From contig JAVTVX010000012.1 of the NCBI GenBank assembly GCA_033439265.1, positions 35,838,261-35,902,260 of the forward strand: a stretch of DNA of 64,000 nucleotides, written 5' to 3'. The notes under the pieces are model-generated. The model worked only from the letters and a program-made list of their open reading frames with translations, was not told where the DNA came from and made no database searches. This document shows, piece by piece, positions 1-10,569 of this stretch. The position numbers and the translations under genes are program-made. Positions within the stretch are counted from its first letter, which is position 1. Each line of letters opens with the position of its first letter. Source of the DNA: Dillenia suffruticosa (lineage: Eukaryota > Streptophyta > Magnoliopsida > Dilleniales > Dilleniaceae).

Positions 1-249
1 TTGGACCCAACCGCGCCAAACATTTCGTGTCTAAAAAAACCCAATCAATCCTACTCGGGCACAATACAAATAAATGAGTTTAGATAAAAGATGCAAACTT
101 TGTTGGCCCATCGTGAGCATGTTTAGCCTAGTGGGGGCTCGGTGGGGCCAACGAGGGCTTGAATCTTAGTTTGTGTTGAGTTACTCTTGTTAAGTGATTA
201 GGAGTACACCACACGTTGGGAGTTGCAGAGTTGAAGTTTGGTCATAAAA
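1..249. other. Left flank, no gene seen
   Basis: Mixed-composition DNA with no open frame resembling a known protein on either strand. It ends with TAAAA at 245-249, the left target-site duplication of the retrotransposon that follows. Confidence 0.6.
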
Positions 250-2763
250 TGTCACGCCCCGATCCTCGGATCGACCACGCAACAGCCGTCGCGTTGTCTC
301 GGTACACGGGCAGAACCTCCCCTTATACCGGGACTCCGCAAGACTACAAATCAGTTCAAAACTCATCCAATACACACTCCATCAGAAATGGGAAAAATCA
401 TATGACAATACACATATAAAGTACCCATCCGGTCCATCCCTGTACACACGAGCATGCATCGACACGCGAATGGGGCGGGGGTTCCTGTACATACATATAT
501 GCAAAAATTGGCAATTCCAGCCATTCCAAAATTCTCAGCATAATTAAAACATTTAAAACAAAGAAATCCCAAATCATAATCGCAAGATTTTACTAACACT
601 CGCATGGAAAAACGAGCTAGCGTCAGTAAAATCCAAGCGGTATGAGATGTACAGAACTTCACAAATCCAAAAGAAAGTATCGAAATTCAGGATTTCAATC
701 CAAATGTCCCATATGAGAGTTTAAAAGAAAATAAACAAGTTTCGTACAAACCATATAAGGATTCCATTAATACTTGCTCTTATATATGAAACAAGTATTA
801 ATTTAATCCATACCAAAAGAGTTATACAGGTCTTTCATTCCATGGACTTCAAAATCAACCAAAATGAACTTGCATTTCTATGTACCTACACAAGTCAGCG
901 GAATAAATCCTCCCCAGCTCCAATTTCTGCAGCAGATCTAAATTTCCTCTGTAAAATGTTAAAGGGAGGGGTGAGTATTGGGAAATACTCAGTGAGTGGA
1001 GTGCAATGGTATAATTGTGTGATAAATGAGGGATGAATGTGGGAGTGTCAAAGCATATCTCAAATAACATTTCATATATGTCGAAACATTTTTCAATAAA
1101 TCAGATAATTCGCAAAGTATGCATCCACATCAAGTATTCTTTCAAAAAGTCACAAGGGTCCCATCGAAATTACTTCGGTCTTGCGTTTGGCCGAACCAAG
1201 ACGAAAGCCCGCCAAGAGGTTTTCCATTTCAATATTTCAAACACTACCCCCTTCCTTGGCGTTGGCTCGGACCTCCCCGGGGTGCAATCCGGATAGTCCG
1301 ACGTGGCAGAGCAGAGGCCGCGTATACCTCTCTCGCAATAAAACCCCAACTACGCCACCCCGTCGGGTCGCTCCGTGGAGGGAATGACTATAGCCATTAA
1401 CTAATAGCACCATGCATTTATCAAATATGTCATTTCTCAAGTCATGTGCCATAATTTCTAGCAACCAATCATCAATTTCGTGTCATAGCAATTTATAGAG
1501 CAACATCAAATCACATATGACACATATGCATTTATAAATACAATGGATGCATTCATGCTTCACAATCCAGTCCGGACATCCCACGATCACAAAACAATTG
1601 ATATAAAACATGAAAAATCTTACAAAATCATTTATAAAACAATTTTAAACTCATTTGCTCATTTATAACACAACGGACCATCCACTCACCTTTTAGGGAG
1701 GGTATCCACTCCCTATACCCTATCGATACTCAAGAAATCTCCTTTTAAGCTCCAAAAAGGTCAACCTAGACCAATAATCCACAATTTCAATTCAAATTCC
1801 AAGGAAATCTATCCTAATCGACTCAACAAGTTTCTAATTTCATCAAACACGTTTCTTTCGTATTGATCAATCTAAATTCATGTAGAATTTAGACGAAACC
1901 CTAGAAATTACATATCAAATGTCAAAAATGCATTTTAATCGTATCTAACATACATCCTAAATATATACAAGACCTCTTACACTAAATTCACTCGATTTAT
2001 CGAAAGGATTTAAATTTCCCTCGCCTATGGTTTCCGTAGCTTGCAGCCCTAGCGTCCGTGCGCTTACAACACAATCCGAACTCCTGTAATGTTTCCAAAC
2101 CGAAACACACTTTAGCAATTAACCCTAATTTCCAAGAGAATCAAAACCCCTAAACTATTAATCAACAATCGGCCCTTACCTGTGCAGTGGAAGGGTCGCG
2201 GCCTAGGGTTTCTAGCAGTGCGGTCGCGGCAAAGAGCAGCGAACATTGCAGGAAGGCTCTCGGCAGAGAGAGCAGATCGCGGGCTCACGGGCCATCGCGG
2301 GCTGTTGGGCTCGAGGGCTCACGGGATGGTGCGCTCGCAGCCTAGCGCGCTCGCGGGCTGGCGCACTCACTGCTGATGCGTGCACTCGCGAAAGGCTGCG
2401 CACTGTGGTGCGTTCGTGTGAGGGAGAAAGCAGAGAGAGAGAGACAGAGAGTGCGAGAGAGAGAGTTCGATGGATGGTGAGAGAGCGACGAAGACCGAGA
2501 GTGCTAGAGAGAGAGAGATCGACGGAGAGGGAGGCGGAACAGAGCACAAAATCGAGAGAGGGAGAGAGATGATAGAGAGATTGGGAGCAAGAGAAACAAA
2601 GAGGGAGAGTGACAGTGAGAGGGAGAGAGAATTCGTGAGAGAGAGAGTAAACCGGGAGAGGGAGAGAATGAGTGAAATTGGGAAAGTGTTTTCCCACTTA
2701 ATAAAATTTTCTTTTTTTTTTTTTTTTTTTTTTTGACTTTGACTTTTCAAAATTGGTATTACA
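250..2763 (-). repeat. Family A 3' LTR
   Basis: This is the left (3') LTR of the minus-strand element. Read on the minus strand it has TGTAATACC, a poly-A run (plus-strand T run at 2711-2734), a CT/GA-rich block (2420-2670), a GC-rich block, an intron-like GT...AG segment (2179 down to 2084), two short hairpins (about 1697-1720 and 972-990), and the end CGTGACA. Reading frames in the GA-rich block are low-complexity and not genes. Confidence 0.92.
2084..2179 (-). other. Intron-like GT...AG segment inside family A LTR
   Basis: On the minus strand a 96-nt stretch starts with a donor in CACAG|GTAAGG and ends with ACATTACAG|GAG, giving good plant splice consensus at both ends. The same structure recurs in the other family A LTR at 6501-6406. 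At equivalent places in the family B and C LTRs it also separates a GC-rich leader from AT-rich sequence. It could be a leader intron of the retrotransposon RNA. No transcript evidence is available here. Confidence 0.55.
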
Positions 2764-2771
2764 ATACTTAA

Positions 2772-2790
2772 CCCCCTAAAAAGAAATTTT
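2772..2790 (-). other. Polypurine-tract-like site of family A
   Basis: Read on the minus strand, a TTCTTTTTAGGGGG stretch lies 8 bp before the 3' LTR and just after the integrase stop codon, where plus-strand DNA priming occurs in this lineage. A second copy lies in the inverted arm at about 4408-4425. Confidence 0.5.
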
Positions 2791-2814
2791 GTCCCCGAAA
2801 TTCCGAGATTACAA

Positions 2815-3858
2815 TTATACATCAAAGAACTGCGGGTGTTGCTTCCGCATTAATTCTTCAGTCTCCCAAGTCTGTTCTTCCACTTGATTGTTTCTCCACA
2901 GCACCTTAACCATAGGAATCTGCTTACTCCTCAACTGCTTGATCTGCCTATCAGTGATCTTCACCGGTTGTACCTTAAAACTCAAATTCTCATTCAATTC
3001 CACTGGAGGTGCTTCCAATGCGTGTGAGGGATCCGGTAAATACTTCTTCAGCACGGAAACGTGAAAAACGTCATGGATTCTCTGCAACTCCGGCGGCAAT
3101 TCTAGTCGGTATGCCACTTGTCCAATCCTTTCAAGAATTTTGAAGGGACCAATATAACGAGGATTTAGCTTTCCCCGTTTCTGAAAACGGATTATGCCCT
3201 TCCAAGGAGATATCTTCAAAAACACCATATCTCCTTCTTCAAATTCCAAAGGTCTTCTTCTCTTGTCAGCATAGCTCTTTTGTCGATCTTGAGCCGCCTT
3301 CATTCTTTCCCGAATCAGCTTCACTTTTTCTTTAGTGGCATCGATCATTTCTATGCTTTCAATCTTTTTCTCTCCAACTTCATCCCAACACAAGGGAGTA
3401 CGACACTTCCTTCCATAAAGGGCTTCATATGGAGGCATCCCTATGCTTGCTTGATAACTGTTGTTGTAGGCAAATTCAACCAACAGAAGGTGTCTATCCC
3501 AACTACCTTGAAATTCCATAACACATGCCCTAAGCATGTCCTCCAATGTTTGGATGGTGCGCTCCGATTGTCCATCGGTTTGGGGATGAAAAACAGTGCT
3601 GAATTTCAACTTACTCCCTAAGGACTCTTGTAACTTTGGCCAGAATCTAGAAGTGAATCGAGGATCACGGTCCGATACAATAGATACCGGTACTCCGTGA
3701 AGCCTTACGATCTCATCAATGTATAACTTTGCCAATCTTTCCAAGGAATAAGTATTCTGAATCGGCAAGAAGTGAGCCGATTTGGTGAGACGGTCTACAA
3801 TCACCCATATGGCATCGTGACGGCTCGGAGTACGTGGCAATCCCACTACGAAATCCAT
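2815..3858 (-). pseudogene. Integrase core and chromodomain fragment, family A
   Basis: The frame encodes 347 residues starting at the MDFVVGLP segment, which carries the first catalytic Asp of the integrase core. The second Asp is visible in IVSDRDPRF and the Glu in [15 protein letters not shown]-like region ([15 protein letters not shown]) follows. The C-terminal 45 residues, ending HPQFFDV, are chromodomain-like, with [15 protein letters not shown]. The zinc-binding N-terminus and everything upstream (RT, RNase H) are missing. The codon before the WKWEHIT segment is TAA where related elements have Glu, and that is also the breakpoint with the inverted copy. It is a remnant, not an autonomous polyprotein. 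Confidence 0.88.
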
Positions 3859-3880
3859 AGTGATATGCTCCCATTTCCAT

Positions 3881-4379
3881 TAGGGAATTGATGAAGGCGG
3901 CTCAAGATCGACAAAAGAGCTATGCTGACAAGAGAAGAAGACCTTTGGAATTTGAAGAAGGAGATATGGTGTTTTTGAAGATATCTCCTTGGAAGGGCGT
4001 AATCCGTTTTCAGAAACGGGGAAAGCTAAATCCTCGTTATATTGGTCCCTTCAAAATTCTTGAAAGGATTGGACAAGTGGCATACCGACTAGAATTGCCG
4101 CCGGAGTTGCAGAGAATCCATGACGTTTTTCACGTTTCCGTGTTGAAGAAGTATTTACCGGATCCCTCACACGCATTGGAAGCACCTCCAGTGGAATTGA
4201 ATGAGAATTTGATTTTTAAGGTACAACCGGTAAAGATCACTGATAGGCAGATCAAGCAGTTGAGGAGTAAGCAGATTCCTATGGTTAAGGTGCTGTGGAG
4301 AAACAATCAAGTGGAAGAACAGACTTGGGAGACTGAAGAATTAATGCGGAAGCAACACCCGCAGTTCTTTGATGTATAA
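3881..4379 (+). pseudogene. Inverted second copy of integrase C-terminus and chromodomain
   Basis: The plus strand encodes the same C-terminal 160 or so residues, from [16 protein letters not shown] to QFFDV. Compared with the minus-strand copy at 3302-2815 I see very few changes, for example Ser to Ile in the ENLSFKV segment. The similarity continues past the stop codon through the polypurine-like tract and the first about 50 bp of the LTR into a poly-A run ending near 4482. This arm and the minus-strand copy therefore form a palindrome of about 590 bp per arm around a spacer of similar size. Confidence 0.88.
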
Positions 4380-4552
4380 TTGTAATCTCGGAATTTCGGG
4401 GACGAAATTTCTTTTTAGGGGGTTAAATATTGTAATACCAATTTTGAAAAGTCAAAGTCAAAAAAAAAAAAAAAAAAAAAAAACTTTCGGGACATTTGGA
4501 AACATTTGAAATTATATCAAAAACCATCAAACTTTTAAAAATCGTGAACCGG

Positions 4553-4564
4553 GCTCTGATACCA
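4553..4564 (-). other. tRNA-iMet primer binding site, family A
   Basis: On the minus strand TGGTATCAGAGC follows the 5' LTR after 7 nt (GCTTTAT). It complements the 3' end of plant initiator tRNA-Met, the usual primer for Tekay elements. It sets element polarity. Confidence 0.85.
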
Positions 4565-4571
4565 ATAAAGC

Positions 4572-7090
4572 TGTCACGCCCCGATCCTCGGATCGACCAC
4601 GCAACAGCCGCCGCGTTGTCTCGGTACACGGGCAGAACCTCCCCTTATACCGGGACTCCGCAAGGCTACAAATCAGTTCAAAACTCATCCAATACACACT
4701 CCATCAGAAATGGGAAAAATCATATGACAATACACATATAAAGTACCCATCCGGTCCATCCCTGTACACACGAGCATGCATCGACACGCGAATGGGGCGG
4801 GGGTTCCTGTACATGCATACATGCAAAAATTGGCAATTCCAGCCATTCCAGAATTCTCAGCATAATTAAAACATTTAAAACAAAGAAATCCCAAATCATA
4901 ATCGCAAGATTTTACTAACACTCGCATGGAAAAACGAGCTAGCGTCAGTAAAATCCAAGCGGTATGAGATGTACAGAACTTCACAAATCCAAAAGAAAGT
5001 ATCGAAATTCAGGATTTCAATCCAAATGTCCCATATGAGAGTTTAAAAGAAAATAAACAAGTTTCGTACAAACCATATAAGGATTCCATTAATACTTGCT
5101 CTTATATATGAAACAAGTATTAATTTAATCCATACCAAAAGAGTTATACAGGTCTTTCATTCCATGGACTTCAAAATCAACCAAAATGAACTTGCATTTC
5201 TATGTACCTACACAAGTCAGCGGAATAAATCCTCCCCAGCTCCAATTTCTGCAGCAGATCTAAATTTCCTCTGTAAAATGTTAAAGGGAGGGGTGAGTAT
5301 TGGGAAATACTCAGTGAGTGGAGTGCAATGGTATAATTGTGTGATAAATGAGGGATGAATGTGGGAGTGTCAAAGCATATCTCAAATAACATTTCATATA
5401 TGTCGAAACATTTTTCAATAAATCAGATAATTCGCAAAGTATGCATCCACATCAAGTATTCTTTCAAAAAGTCACAAGGGTCCCATCGAAATTACTTCGG
5501 TCTTGCGTTTGGCCGAACCAAGACGAAAGCCCGCCAAGAGGTTTTCCATTTCAATATTTCAAACACTACCCCCTTCCTTGGCGTTGGCTCGGACCTCCCC
5601 GGGGTGCAATCCGGATAGTCCGACGTGGCAGAGCAGAGGCCGCGTATACCTCTCTCGCAATAAAACCCCAACCACGCCACCCCGTCGGGTCGCTCCGTGG
5701 AGGGAATGACTATAGCCATTAACTAATAGCACCATGCATTTATCAAATATGTCATTTCTCAAGTCATGTGCCATAATTTCTAGCAACCAATCATCAATTT
5801 CGTGTCATAGCAATTTATAGAGCAACATCAAATCACATATGGCACATATGCATTTATAAATACAATGGATGCATTCATGCTTCACAATCCAGTCCGGACA
5901 TCCCACGATCACAAAACAATTGATATAAAACATGAAAAATCTTACAAAATCATTTATAAAACAATTTTAAACTCATTTGCTCATTTATAACACAACGGAC
6001 CATCCACTCACCTTTTAGGGAGGGTATCCACTCCCTATACCCTATCGATACTCAAGAAATCTCCTTTTAAGCTCCAAAAAGGTCAACCTAGACCAATAAT
6101 CCACAATTTCAATTCAAATTCCAAGGAAATCTATCCTAATCGACTCAACAAGTTTCTAATTTCATCAAACACGTTTCTTTCGTATTGATCAATCTAAATT
6201 CATGTAGAATTTAGACGAAACCCTAGAAATTACATATCAAATGTCAAAAATGCATTTTAATCGTATCTAACATACATCCTAAATATATACAAGACCTCTT
6301 ACACTAAATTCACTCGATTTATCGAAAGGATTTAAATTTCCCTCGCCTATGGTTTCCGTAGCTTGCAGCCCTAGCGTCCGTGCGCTTACAACACAATCCG
6401 AACTCCTGTAATGTTTCCAAACCGAAACACACTTTAGCAATTAACCCTAATTTCCAAGAGAATCAAAACCCCTAAACTATTAATCAACAATCGGCCCTTA
6501 CCTGTGCAGTGGAAGGGTCGCGGCCTAGGGTTTCTAGCAGTGCGGTCGCGGCAAAGAGCAGCGAACATTGCAGGAAGGCTCTCGGCAGAGAGAGCAGATC
6601 GCGGGCTCACGGGCCATCGCGGGCTGTTGGGCTCGAGGGCTCACGGGATGGTGCGCTCGCAGCCTAGCGCGCTCGCGGGCTGGCGCACTCACTGCTGATG
6701 CGTGCACTCGCGAAAGGCTGCGCACTGTGGTGCGTTCGTGTGAGGGAGAAAGCAGAGAGAGAGAGACAGAGAGTGCGAGAGAGAGAGTTCGATGGATGGT
6801 GAGAGAGCGACGAAGACCGAGAGTGCTAGAGAGAGAGAGATCGACGGAGAGGGAGGCGGAACCGAGCACAAAATCGAGAGAGGGAGAGAGATGATAGAGA
6901 GATTGGGAGCAAGAGAAACAAAGAGGGAGAGTGACAGTGAGAGGGAGAGAGAATTCGTGAGAGAGAGAGTAAACCGGGAGAGGGAGAGAATGAGTGAAAT
7001 TGGGAAAGTGTTTTCCCACTTAATAAAATTTTCTTTTTTTTTTTTTTTTTTTTTTTTTTTTGACTTTGACTTTTCAAAATTGGTATTACA
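4572..7090 (-). repeat. Family A 5' LTR
   Basis: Right-hand copy of the same LTR, offset by 4322 bp from the left copy. Differences are a few substitutions (for example near 4611, 4664, 4815, 5671, 5841 and 6863) and a longer T run at 7035-7061. This LTR would supply promoter and leader for minus-strand transcription of the element. Confidence 0.92.
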
Positions 7091-7526
7091 TAAAAGATCG
7101 AATGATGTGCCCACCGTTGAATTTGTAATTGTATTTGTTTAAATAAAGTATGTTCGTCACTGAATTTACAAGTTTGTTTATTAAAAAAAGTATAACAATC
7201 ATGTTAATTTTAGAATTTAGGGCAATGCACTTTTCTTATGAGTGTCACCGTCAGACAAAGAATTTGACCAAATTTATTCCCTGGAAGAACAATTGCTCGA
7301 ATCACCTTAAAATATTTTTAAGCATAGTCTTTAGATTAACTGTTCAACCATGCTGTGTATTTCAAACAATTTCTTTTACTTCTCCATACTTTTTATTTAG
7401 TGGAGTGATTGGCCAAACACGCATTCCCTCCCAACTTTGCACAAAATATACAAATTGCATTGGTTGCTTTGGATAATTATTTGATAAGAATATGACTTGA
7501 TATTTGATAAGAGAAAGTTCCCAGAC
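7091..7526. other. Intergenic DNA, nothing recognised
   Basis: Begins with the right TAAAA duplication. AT-rich sequence with only short, unconserved frames on both strands. It could be intron or 3' flank of the fumarase remnant that follows, but I see no further fumarase exon. Confidence 0.5.
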
Positions 7527-7610
7527 CTTGCCAGCACACTTCTTAAGAATGCCGAATGCACGGATAATAGGCTCAGGCATTCTCTCCCTGTCACCTCCAA
7601 TCTCAAAGTT
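7527..7610 (-). pseudogene. Isolated fumarase exon (class II fumarate hydratase)
   Basis: The 84 nt encode 28 residues, beginning NFEIGGDRERMPEPIIRAFG and ending LKKCAGK. This matches the conserved N-terminal region of plant mitochondrial fumarase (fumarate to malate, TCA cycle). The exon is flanked by a splice acceptor (TTGCAG just upstream) and a donor (AAG|GTCTGG) and is in phase 0 at both ends. A Gly replaces the usual Ala in the KKCAAK segment. I could not find the neighbouring exons within a kilobase on either side, so it is read as a captured or left-over exon of a gene of about 490 residues. Confidence 0.8.
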
Positions 7611-8352
7611 CTGCAACTACCTAGTTTGAGCAACTCACAACCTAATAACAAGAACAAAAATCAAAGATAAAAATCAAAAGACAAGTCCTTATATTGAATT
7701 CCACAAACTAATGAAAACAGACCTTCTCAAAAGTTGCTGCAGTACATCATAAACACAATTTACAAAAGCAGGTTACAACATTGTTCAGACGGATAGCATA
7801 CATTACAAAGACGTAAGCAACTAATGCGAAAGGAACGTCCAATGTCAAACAACCAACCCAAGACAAATGTATTGGTAAACTAATGTCTTTTCCTGGTTAT
7901 CATGCCTTTCTAAAGTTGCCACTTGGTAAACTTATATAGCCATCATAGCCATGAAGTCTGCAAATCACCCCTAGCTTATAGTTTTTATATTGAATTTATT
8001 TACAACAATGGCGTTCATTGCAAGGGCACCTCGGCATTGTGAAGTACACAATTCAAGTAATTTGCCGCGTTATATCTTTTTAAAGCCTCATCACGTCAGA
8101 ATCTCAAGGCGAATTCTTATCCTGTAGTGTCATATATGTATGTTGTTTCAAAGGATGAGAAATCCTACTAATAATAATCAAGAAGTAGACAATAAATGGA
8201 AGCGAATACGAAGCATGGCATGAATCACGGAAACTAACAGAGAAGACTGCAGCAATGAGCTGATGTCATCTCTAAGAAGGAACAGAAAATATGTCAAACT
8301 GTAGACCACATCCACAAGGTATTTGTCCAAATCAAAATTAAATGAGAGATAC
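7611..8352. other. Intron-like or 3'-UTR-like spacer
   Basis: No coding segment recognised. Composition and scattered stops resemble plant intron or UTR sequence between two exon remnants on the minus strand. Confidence 0.4.
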
Positions 8353-8445
8353 CTCATTGTGCCCCAACTTAAGAAGGTTGGTACCAAAGTTGATGGCAAT
8401 GCTGCCAAAAAGGTTGATGAAGGCTCCAATAATCCAATCCCCCAA
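8353..8445 (-). pseudogene. First coding exon of a NIPA8-like magnesium transporter gene, start codon lost
   Basis: The 93 nt encode 31 residues, including GDWIIGAFINLFGSIAINFG and ending KLGHNE. From family knowledge this matches the N-terminus of plant DUF803/NIPA membrane proteins (NIPA8 type), which begin M-G-E/D-W. It is the first transmembrane segment. Here the initiator position reads TTG, not ATG. The exon ends at a good donor (GAG|GTATCT). The following exons are not visible downstream, so this is a 5' gene fragment. The 100 nt upstream could be its old 5' UTR. Confidence 0.7.
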
Positions 8446-9146
8446 GTGAAATAGAACAGCAGTAGCCTCCGGGGGTGGCAAAAGAATTGCTGTTGTTTGT
8501 GGTTGTCAAAGTCGAGAGCTTTCCAAGTAACACCCCAATCCAAAACCACGAGTAATATTATCTACAGGCCTTTGACAGGAACTAAATATTTTGCCTCAAG
8601 AAATCAGAGGAGGAATCATTGAAGTGCTATCTGTACAACTACCTACAACAGCAATGAATCAAGTCAGGATCATGTTGTATAGAATATGCGCAACTGGTTA
8701 CCACCAAACTGAACGGACCCAAAGACATTGTGCCAGTAAAGTAACAAAACCAACAGCCAAATCCATGGATATGGAATTGTATTAAAAGAGAATGTAGAAT
8801 AACACAAAAGAAGTAATATCTTGTTTTATAGCAGGTGGGGACTGGGGGTAATAACAATAAATGTATATTCTTTATGCGACAATAGTAATATGAGAAATGC
8901 ATAGAACAATACTAACTGAATCAGGAAACGCAAGCATCGATGGTGATGCAACAAATAAGAAAGGAAAGAGCAAGAGAAAACAGCTCAAAAAAATCCAAAA
9001 CACACAACCCCCCCCCCCCCCAAAAAAAAGGAAAAAGAAGAAAAAATAAGTCTACTTCCCTTTGCTATGTCACCTCACCGAAAGCAACCTTATTCAAAAG
9101 AAAAAAAAATAATGGTTAGGCTCCATTTATAATTGTCTTGGTCTAC
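8446..9146. other. Spacer with poly-C/poly-A tract
   Basis: No gene recognised. It contains a C run followed by an A run at about 9009-9028. AT-rich sequence with stops in all frames, consistent with intron. Confidence 0.4.
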
Positions 9147-9280
9147 CTGTTTCAGTGATCCTTGTGCTGCTTCAACAATGTCCTTGAGCTTCTGCAGCAG
9201 GTGTTGTCCAGACCAGAGGGAATGTCACCTTTGTTGCAAACCGTTGCTGCCACTTACGACAAACCACTTCAGCAAACTGG
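9147..9280 (-). pseudogene. Unrecognised exon-like segment with splice sites
   Basis: On the minus strand a strong acceptor (TTTCTTGTCACAG) precedes 134 nt that end at CAG|GTAGAC. One frame starts QFAEVVCRKWQQRFATKV and meets a stop; another frame downstream reads LLQKLKDIVEAAQGSLKQ. This suggests an exon with one frameshift. I do not recognise the family. The tandem duplication starts inside it, so only its 5' part recurs after the junction (42901-42937). Confidence 0.4.
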
Positions 9281-9432
9281 CTGTGACAAGAAACAACACA
9301 TTAATGAAGCAAAAGGCTTTCAAGTTCTATTCAAATTCTTAAAAACACAATATTTAGTAAATGATGTCATGATTACGAGAAGTAAATAAAAATAATGTTG
9401 GGATGCTGAAGACTGGTATCTGAGAAGACCTT

Positions 9433-9780
9433 ATATCAATACGGTTAAATAATGAGCACCCGCGGAAGAGAGAGAGAGAGAGAGTGATTACTTGGCTTTG
9501 ATGATTGATCGATTGATTCACGTGCGTGTGAGATTTAGCTAATGAACAAGAACGAGAGAGAGAAGGGAGGGAGAGGGAGAGGGAGAGACAGAGAGAGCGA
9601 GCGAAACAAAGAGAGAGAAAGAGAGAGGAGTGCTTTTTCTTTTTTCTAGCGTGAGAAGAGAGGAGAGGAGGGAGAGAAAGCGGGGGAGTTCAAACGACGA
9701 CAAATCACGTCTGGCCACGTGGAGGATGACGAAAACTTACGTGGCAGGGGTTCACGACACTCATATATATATATATGGTT
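9433..9780 (-). promoter_or_regulatory. Promoter/5'-UTR-like region pointing left
   Basis: Read on the minus strand: a TATA-like (TA)n run (9763-9777), then G-box CACGTG at 9716-9721 with an ACGT core nearby (9738-9743), a long CT-rich tract typical of plant 5' UTRs (9470-9660), and another CACGTG at 9519-9524. It sits upstream of the exon remnants, so it may be the old promoter of the NIPA8-like gene. A near-identical copy at 43090-43437 now points at the duplication junction. Confidence 0.5.
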
Positions 9781-10530
9781 AATTAATAAATAATGAAGCA
9801 CTGCGGGTGGCCTATTTTACCCGTATGATCTAGTTTTTGACCCACTTGTCTCCTTATGTTATTTTATTAGATATTATGTAATTATGTTATGTATAATCAT
9901 TTCATTTTTCCTTTCATATCTATCAAGGCGCGACAATAAATAGCCGAAAAAGTAACAGATTTATCCCTACAGATCTATAGAGTTTTGAGATATTCCATAT
10001 TGTCATCTTTATAGATTGTTGCCATGCTGGGGGCCATGTTTACCTTGTTCTTCATATCCATATTACTTTCCTCTCGTTACAATCCGATTAGGATAGAATT
10101 GGAAAATTGACACAGAAATTTGCGAATATTGTTTTTTTCTTCATTTTTTTTTCCTAAGCAAAATCTTGTGAAGATAAGCATGTCCAAGGCACATCCGGTA
10201 AAATGAACCATACAGAAAAAAAATTAGCATGTCATGTGAAAAGAATTTCAAGCACAAACCAAAACAAGTGTTATGAATGCACCAACACCGATGGAATTCA
10301 GTTTAATAGAATGAAACGTTAAATATTTTAATCAATTTTTAGATTCGCAATTTGAAAATTAAAAAAATTACACACAAAGAGTCGCTCTCTGAACCATAAT
10401 TCTCACAAATCACAAGGGTGTATTTATTATTCAACAAATTAAAATTTTCGTATAATTGAATTGTGGTTGTTACATGCTACATGTTTAAAAAGGGACCGCG
10501 CGCACACAGAAATAATTAGGCTTTACCCGT
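9781..10530. other. AT-rich intergenic DNA, 3' flank of the protease gene
   Basis: No coding frame or repeat recognised beyond short A and T runs. It lies between the protease 3' end and the promoter-like region and is almost unchanged in copy 2. Confidence 0.5.
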
Positions 10531-10536
10531 TTTATT
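10531..10536 (-). other. Polyadenylation signal of protease gene copy 1
   Basis: AATAAA on the minus strand, 34 nt after the stop codon and the best candidate signal. The copy 2 counterpart is at 44188-44193. Confidence 0.5.
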
Positions 10537-10569
10537 TTACGGCTGCACAACATTCACAATGGTTCTTCT

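Larger units (their letters stand above)
250..7090 (-). mobile_element. Family A Ty3/gypsy (Tekay-like) LTR retrotransposon, complete ends, internally rearranged
   Basis: The element is bounded by two nearly identical LTRs (about 2514 and 2519 bp), both running TGTAATACC...GGCGTGACA when read on the minus strand. The 5-bp target duplication TAAAA is perfect at 245-249 and 7091-7095, so the insertion is intact. A tRNA-Met primer site lies just inside the right LTR, which makes that the 5' LTR. Only about 1.8 kb separates the LTRs. It holds part of integrase with a chromodomain and an inverted second copy of the integrase C-terminus; gag, protease, RT and RNase H are absent, so the element cannot move without help. 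The integrase and chromodomain sequence and the long LTRs fit the Tekay/Del chromovirus lineage. I counted roughly eight substitutions between the LTRs, which implies a recent insertion. Confidence 0.93.

Noticed and set aside
2212..2825. Ser/Leu-rich and Arg/Glu-rich frames in the GA/CT tract
   Set aside because: Simple-sequence DNA inside the family A LTR. The same frames recur at 6534-7142 only because the LTR is repeated.
7397..7657. Frame of 86 codons overlapping the fumarase exon
   Set aside because: Out-of-frame shadow of the 84-bp exon and flanking intron-like DNA.
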